From: a virus
Reading direction: 5' to 3' (one strand)
Length of the DNA stretch: 32,628 nt
Virus record (IMG/VR): IMGVR_UViG_3300042520_000039
Coordinates: 1-32,628 of that record
Made by a program: the position numbers and the translations under genes. Shown here one piece after another: positions 29,464 to 32,628 of this stretch. The stretch's first letter is position 1, and each line of letters starts with the position of its first letter. The notes under the pieces are model-generated. The model was given only the letters and a program-made list of their open reading frames with translations, was not told where the DNA came from and did no database searches.

Positions 29464-30803
29464 TGGCTGAACTTGGCGCATTTTTTGGCAATCCAAACAT
29501 ACAGCGTCAGGGTGCTAAGGCTAGAGAGTTAGCTAAAAGGCGTGATGTAAACACTTTGGCAGACCCACTTACCTATGCAGTTGTGCAGGGTTTGTTAGGA
29601 ACTAGACCAGATGAGATGGGTTTTAGTGTTCTTAATCCTGACTACGAAAAGATTAAAAAAGTAGCAGAGCCAGCATTTGCTCTTGGTTTGCTTGGTCAAG
29701 CAGCACCTGCATTAGCACCATTGACTAAGGGTTTACCAGTAGGCGCAAGTATTAAGAACGTAGGCCAACAAAGTTTACTTGATGTTGCTAAACGAGATGC
29801 GTCAGATATATTTGGTGCTGGCGCACAAAGAATTAGATACACAGACCCTAAAAGTGGCGGTGCAATAGATGTTTTATCTCGTCCAGATGGGACTGCATCG
29901 GTTTTGGGTTTAGAAGTTCCAGAAACATTCCGTGGTCAGGGTGTCGGTGGATTATTGCAATCAAAAGTTTTGCAAGACTTTCCTGATATGCAGGGTCAGG
30001 TTTCATCTAAGGCAGCAGCTACAACTGCTTACAGATTGGGCAGAAGGCCTCCTAATATGCCTGATGCAACGCTTGATGATGTTTACAAGATGATTGATGA
30101 AGACTCATCTGTGAATCTAGTGTCTCCACAAATGCAACAGCGCATTTCGCCTACACCCGAAACTGGATTGCTTGGTCAAGAAGTTACAGACTATCGTGGT
30201 AGCCATCAAGCCCCAAGTTCTGATTTTGGTGCGCCTTTGTATGACTTAACTGGCGGTGGTCAGATGTATCCTGCTGATGTTTACAGTTCTAAAGCTGCAC
30301 AGTTTTATGGTGGTAATTTGCCATATGACCAAAAGGCTTTTTCTATTGCTCAACAATACAAAGACAAGCCAGATGCACTTGTAACTATTTATCGTGCTGT
30401 TCCAAAAGATATATCTAATTCTGAAAAATTAGCTACTTTGGAAAAGCAAATGGCTGCTTACATGAAGCGTGGAACTCTACCTAAAGACGCAGAAAATTAC
30501 TCTAGTGGTAGTAAATGGTATGACTCTGCATATGAAAGGCGTGAAGCTTTACGAAAAATGCCTGATGAGCCTAGCAATGACATAAGCACTATTAACGCAG
30601 GTGATTGGGTAACCTTAACCAAAGAATATGCAAAAGACCATGGTGAATCTGCTTTAAAAGGCGAATATAAAATTCTTAGTAAAAAAGTAAAAGCTAAAGA
30701 GGTATGGACTAATGCAGACTCAATCCATGAGTTTGGTTATCAACCTCAAGCGTCAGCAACAGATGAACAAAAACTAAAACAAATTACAAGTCTGTTAGAA
30801 TAA
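29463..30803 (+). CDS. multidomain protein with GNAT-like and ADP-ribosyltransferase-like regions
   Basis: This is a 446-residue protein starting by TAATG overlap. Residues 1-105 contain a helical, partly hydrophobic N-terminus (AFALGLLGQAAPALAPLTKG). Residues 120-195 resemble a GNAT acetyltransferase: SVLGLEVPETFRGQGVGGLL with the acetyl-CoA loop R157-G-Q-G-V-G162, then SKAAATTAYRLGRR. Residues 243-283 have DYRGSHQAPSS, then YPADVYSSKAAQFYGG, seen in phage polyvalent proteins. Residues 305-426 resemble an ADP-ribosyltransferase: TIYRAVPKDI with R311, GDWVTLTKEYAKDHGE at 380-395, and IHEFGY with E423 (an R-S/T-E type triad). It may be packaged and injected to modify host proteins. That is inference. 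Confidence 0.68.
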   Translation: MAELGAFFGNPNIQRQGAKARELAKRRDVNTLADPLTYAVVQGLLGTRPDEMGFSVLNPDYEKIKKVAEPAFALGLLGQAAPALAPLTKGLPVGASIKNVGQQSLLDVAKRDASDIFGAGAQRIRYTDPKSGGAIDVLSRPDGTASVLGLEVPETFRGQGVGGLLQSKVLQDFPDMQGQVSSKAAATTAYRLGRRPPNMPDATLDDVYKMIDEDSSVNLVSPQMQQRISPTPETGLLGQEVTDYRGSHQAPSSDFGAPLYDLTGGGQMYPADVYSSKAAQFYGGNLPYDQKAFSIAQQYKDKPDALVTIYRAVPKDISNSEKLATLEKQMAAYMKRGTLPKDAENYSSGSKWYDSAYERREALRKMPDEPSNDISTINAGDWVTLTKEYAKDHGESALKGEYKILSKKVKAKEVWTNADSIHEFGYQPQASATDEQKLKQITSLLE

Positions 30804-30845
30804 AGTATTACTTAACCTTGACCAACCCTAGAGGAGTCAAACAAA

Positions 30846-31088
30846 ATGGCACAAGTCGGAAGACCAATAAACAAACTTCATCAGGAAGATGTACGCAAAA
30901 AGATTCAAGTAAGTCAATTACTAAATGTTTTGCAAAATCATGCACTTGGTGAAACTGAGGAGTTAAGTCCTACAAGGATGAAGGCTATTGAGATACTATT
31001 GCGTAAATCAATGCCTGATATGGCTTCAGTAACTATAAGTGGCGACTCTGACCAACCACTTCAGCACATCGTTACATGGGCGAAGTAA
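30846..31088 (+). CDS. terS: terminase small subunit
   Basis: This is an 80-residue protein with GAGGAG before its ATG, overlapping the large subunit gene by 13 bases. The pattern VSQLLNVLQNHALGETEELS, then PTRMKAIEILLRKSMPDMAS, is typical of very small terminase subunits in podoviruses. It recognises DNA for packaging. The family is inferred from pattern plus position. Confidence 0.78.
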   Translation: MAQVGRPINKLHQEDVRKKIQVSQLLNVLQNHALGETEELSPTRMKAIEILLRKSMPDMASVTISGDSDQPLQHIVTWAK

Positions 31089-32338
31089 TTGAAATTCCCT
31101 ATAAGCCAAGGGAACACCAACTAAAGGTTCACGAGTTACTGGAAGGCAAACGCTTTGCAGTAGTAGTTGCACATCGAAGGTTTGGTAAGACTGTTGCAGC
31201 ACTTAACCACTTAATCCGTGAGGCGGTGCTAAATGAGAAAGAAACACCCAGATACGCTTACATTGCGCCTACCTATGGACAAGCTAAGAGGGTGGCTTGG
31301 GACTATCTTGTTAAATATACTGAACCTTTAGGTGGGACTAACAACATCTCAGAACTGAGGGTGGACTTCTGGGGTAGACGTATTCAGCTATATGGCTCTG
31401 ACAATCCTGATTCCCTGCGAGGTCAATACTTTGATGGGGTAATCATTGATGAGGTGGGTGACCAGAATCCTAAGATATGGACTGATATTGTTAGACCAGC
31501 CCTGACAGACAGAAAAGGATGGTGTCTCTTTATTGGTACGCCAAAGGGACATAACCACTTCAAAGAACTGCGAGACAGGGCTGAGAAAGAGGATGGATGG
31601 GGCTTGCTAGAGTTCAAAGCCTCAGAGACAGGGGTGGTGGATGACACAGAACTGAAGGCTGCTAAGAATGAGATGGGTGAAGACAAGTACCGCCAAGAGT
31701 TTGAGTGTAGCTTTGACGCTGCTGTAGAAGGCTCTTACTATGGGCAAATCCTAAACGAGTTAGAAGACAAGAAGCATATGCAAGAGATTCCCAGAGAGGA
31801 ATTGAGTAGGACTTTTACTGCTTGGGACTTGGGTATGGGTGACTCTACGTCTATCTGGGTGGCTCAACTGGTAGGTACTGAGGTGCGCTTGCTTGACTAT
31901 TACGAGAATCACGGAGTTGGACTAGACCACTACGTTAAGTGGATTAAAGATAATGACTATCTCAAAGCAGAGCATATTCTGCCCCATGACGTTAGGGTCA
32001 GGGAACTTGGGACAGGTAAGAGCCGAATGGAAATGCTTGAGGAATCAGGACTAGAGGTCAAGATTGCACCCAGAATGGGACTAGATGATGGCATCCAAGC
32101 GGTAAGAAGGTTGTTGCCAAGGTGCTGGTTTAATGTTCCACAGGTACAGACAGGATTGAACTGCCTGAGAAACTACCGCAGAGACTACGATGAGAAGCGT
32201 AAGATATTCTATGAAAGACCACTACACGATTGGTCAAGTCATGGCTCTGACTCTTTCCGTTACTTAGCCCTTGGAATAGATGAAGGTCATTCAACGTGGT
32301 CTAAGCCGATTAACCAAACTCCGAAATGGATTGTCTGA
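31076..32338 (+). CDS. terL: terminase large subunit
   Basis: This is a 420-residue packaging motor. The ATPase Walker A is VAHRRFGKT (residues 31-39) and Walker B is GVIIDE (121-126), followed by the coupling segment LFIGTPKGHN. The nuclease domain has D251 in FTAWDLGMGDS, D305 in LPHD and D392 in SHGSDSFRYLALG, as in RNase H-fold terminases. The length is on the short side of normal. It starts inside the small subunit gene and ends touching the 32338 gene (TGATG). Confidence 0.95.
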   Translation: MGEVIEIPYKPREHQLKVHELLEGKRFAVVVAHRRFGKTVAALNHLIREAVLNEKETPRYAYIAPTYGQAKRVAWDYLVKYTEPLGGTNNISELRVDFWGRRIQLYGSDNPDSLRGQYFDGVIIDEVGDQNPKIWTDIVRPALTDRKGWCLFIGTPKGHNHFKELRDRAEKEDGWGLLEFKASETGVVDDTELKAAKNEMGEDKYRQEFECSFDAAVEGSYYGQILNELEDKKHMQEIPREELSRTFTAWDLGMGDSTSIWVAQLVGTEVRLLDYYENHGVGLDHYVKWIKDNDYLKAEHILPHDVRVRELGTGKSRMEMLEESGLEVKIAPRMGLDDGIQAVRRLLPRCWFNVPQVQTGLNCLRNYRRDYDEKRKIFYERPLHDWSSHGSDSFRYLALGIDEGHSTWSKPINQTPKWIV

Positions 32339-32517
32339 TGTATATAACAATGCAAGGTGCAAATTTAGCACCTAAAGTAAAAGAACTTGAAAAGCGTGTC
32401 GAAATGCTTGAAAATATGGTAAAAGAGTTACAATTGGATAAACCCAGAATGGGACGCCCTCCAAAGGACAAGCATGGCACAGAACGAGTTAATGTCGATA
32501 ATCCAATCAGAGATTGA
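32338..32517 (+). CDS. small coiled-coil protein with AT-hook-like motif
   Basis: This is 59 residues from the ATG at 32338, overlapping the terminase stop. An in-frame start at 32326 is less likely. Residues 12-32 form a heptad helix (KVKELEKRVEMLENMVKELQ) and KPRMGRPPKDKHG resembles an AT-hook. Its 3' end overlaps the portal start by 44 bases. Possibly a DNA-binding packaging accessory. Confidence 0.65.
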   Translation: MYITMQGANLAPKVKELEKRVEMLENMVKELQLDKPRMGRPPKDKHGTERVNVDNPIRD

Positions 32518-32628
32518 TGATGCAATTGGATTTATTGAAAGCGAAACTGTTGAACAGCGCAAACAGGCTCTGGAGGCTTATCTACGACAGCCATATGGTA
32601 ATGAAGTTGAGGGTAAGTCTCAAATCGT
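32474..32628 (+). CDS. portal protein, N-terminal part (gene split by linearisation)
   Basis: The ATG at 32474 has AAGGA upstream. The frame MAQNELMSIIQSEIDDAIGF continues to the end of the window and, across the 34-bp repeat, into the frame at 1-2012 without a stop. The piece gives the first 51 residues of a portal of about 710. It overlaps the 32338 gene by 44 bases in a different phase. Confidence 0.88.
   Translation, partial: MAQNELMSIIQSEIDDAIGFIESETVEQRKQALEAYLRQPYGNEVEGKSQI
32595..32628. repeat. 34-bp terminal direct repeat, right copy
   Basis: Identical to bases 1-34; see the left copy. It indicates that the sequence closes on itself. Confidence 0.9.

Noticed and set aside
32595-32628. 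Attachment site or physical terminal repeat
   Set aside because: The repeat lies inside the portal coding frame and there is no integrase; an assembly overlap of a circular molecule explains it.

Overview
The window looks like the complete genome of a small podovirus (short-tailed, double-stranded DNA phage) rather than a piece of a cell. The first 34 bases are repeated exactly as the last 34 bases, and joining the ends there fuses two in-frame pieces into one 710-residue portal protein. The unique circle is about 32,594 bp. There is no tail tube, sheath or tape-measure gene. Instead there is a short-tail set: portal, adaptor, nozzle-like protein, fibres and ejection proteins. The host is not shown by the sequence. 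The moderate base composition and the style of the small accessory genes suggest a freshwater betaproteobacterium, and that is a guess.

Layout, in transcription order from the control region at 23388-23524. Leftward (23387 to 21203): RMF-like microprotein, a 30-residue membrane peptide, a 51-residue unknown, a Cys-rich protein, an ERF single-strand annealing protein, an SSB-like/DUF736-like protein, a PD-(D/E)XK-type nuclease and a MazG-like protein. Rightward (23525 to 26857): a Cro-like repressor from a leaderless promoter, a winged-helix protein, a DUF1376 replication-type protein, a small conserved protein, a TET-associated type glycosyltransferase, a VRR-NUC-like nuclease and NinB. A second rightward unit starts at 26894. 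It has a promoter and leader that copy the leftward promoter, and it runs to an HNH nuclease and a terminator at 27947.

From 28007 to 32517 lie a Cys-rich virion-type protein, a train of small basic proteins, a large protein with GNAT-like and ADP-ribosyltransferase-like regions, and the two terminase subunits. Across the join come portal, two large unknowns, scaffold and an SU10-type major capsid protein, ended by a strong terminator at 6732. Then come the adaptor, repeat-rich fibre-like proteins, the nozzle, a promoter at 11197, three ejection-type proteins, the main tail fibre, and a lysis region of many tiny overlapping membrane genes. This region ends with Rz, an embedded Rz1 and a GH19 endolysin. 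A metallopeptidase-like protein and a calcineurin-like phosphoesterase follow, and the rightward block meets the leftward operon tail to tail near 21205.

The phage carries annealing and nuclease functions but no recognisable DNA polymerase, helicase, integrase or CI repressor, so it probably relies on the host replisome. The most unusual features are the GNAT/ART fusion, the duplicated promoter-leader module with shared operators, the glycosyltransferase without a visible base-hydroxylating partner, and the 20-residue repeat protein. No stretch longer than about 140 bases lacks a gene. No tRNA, CRISPR array or insertion sequence was seen.
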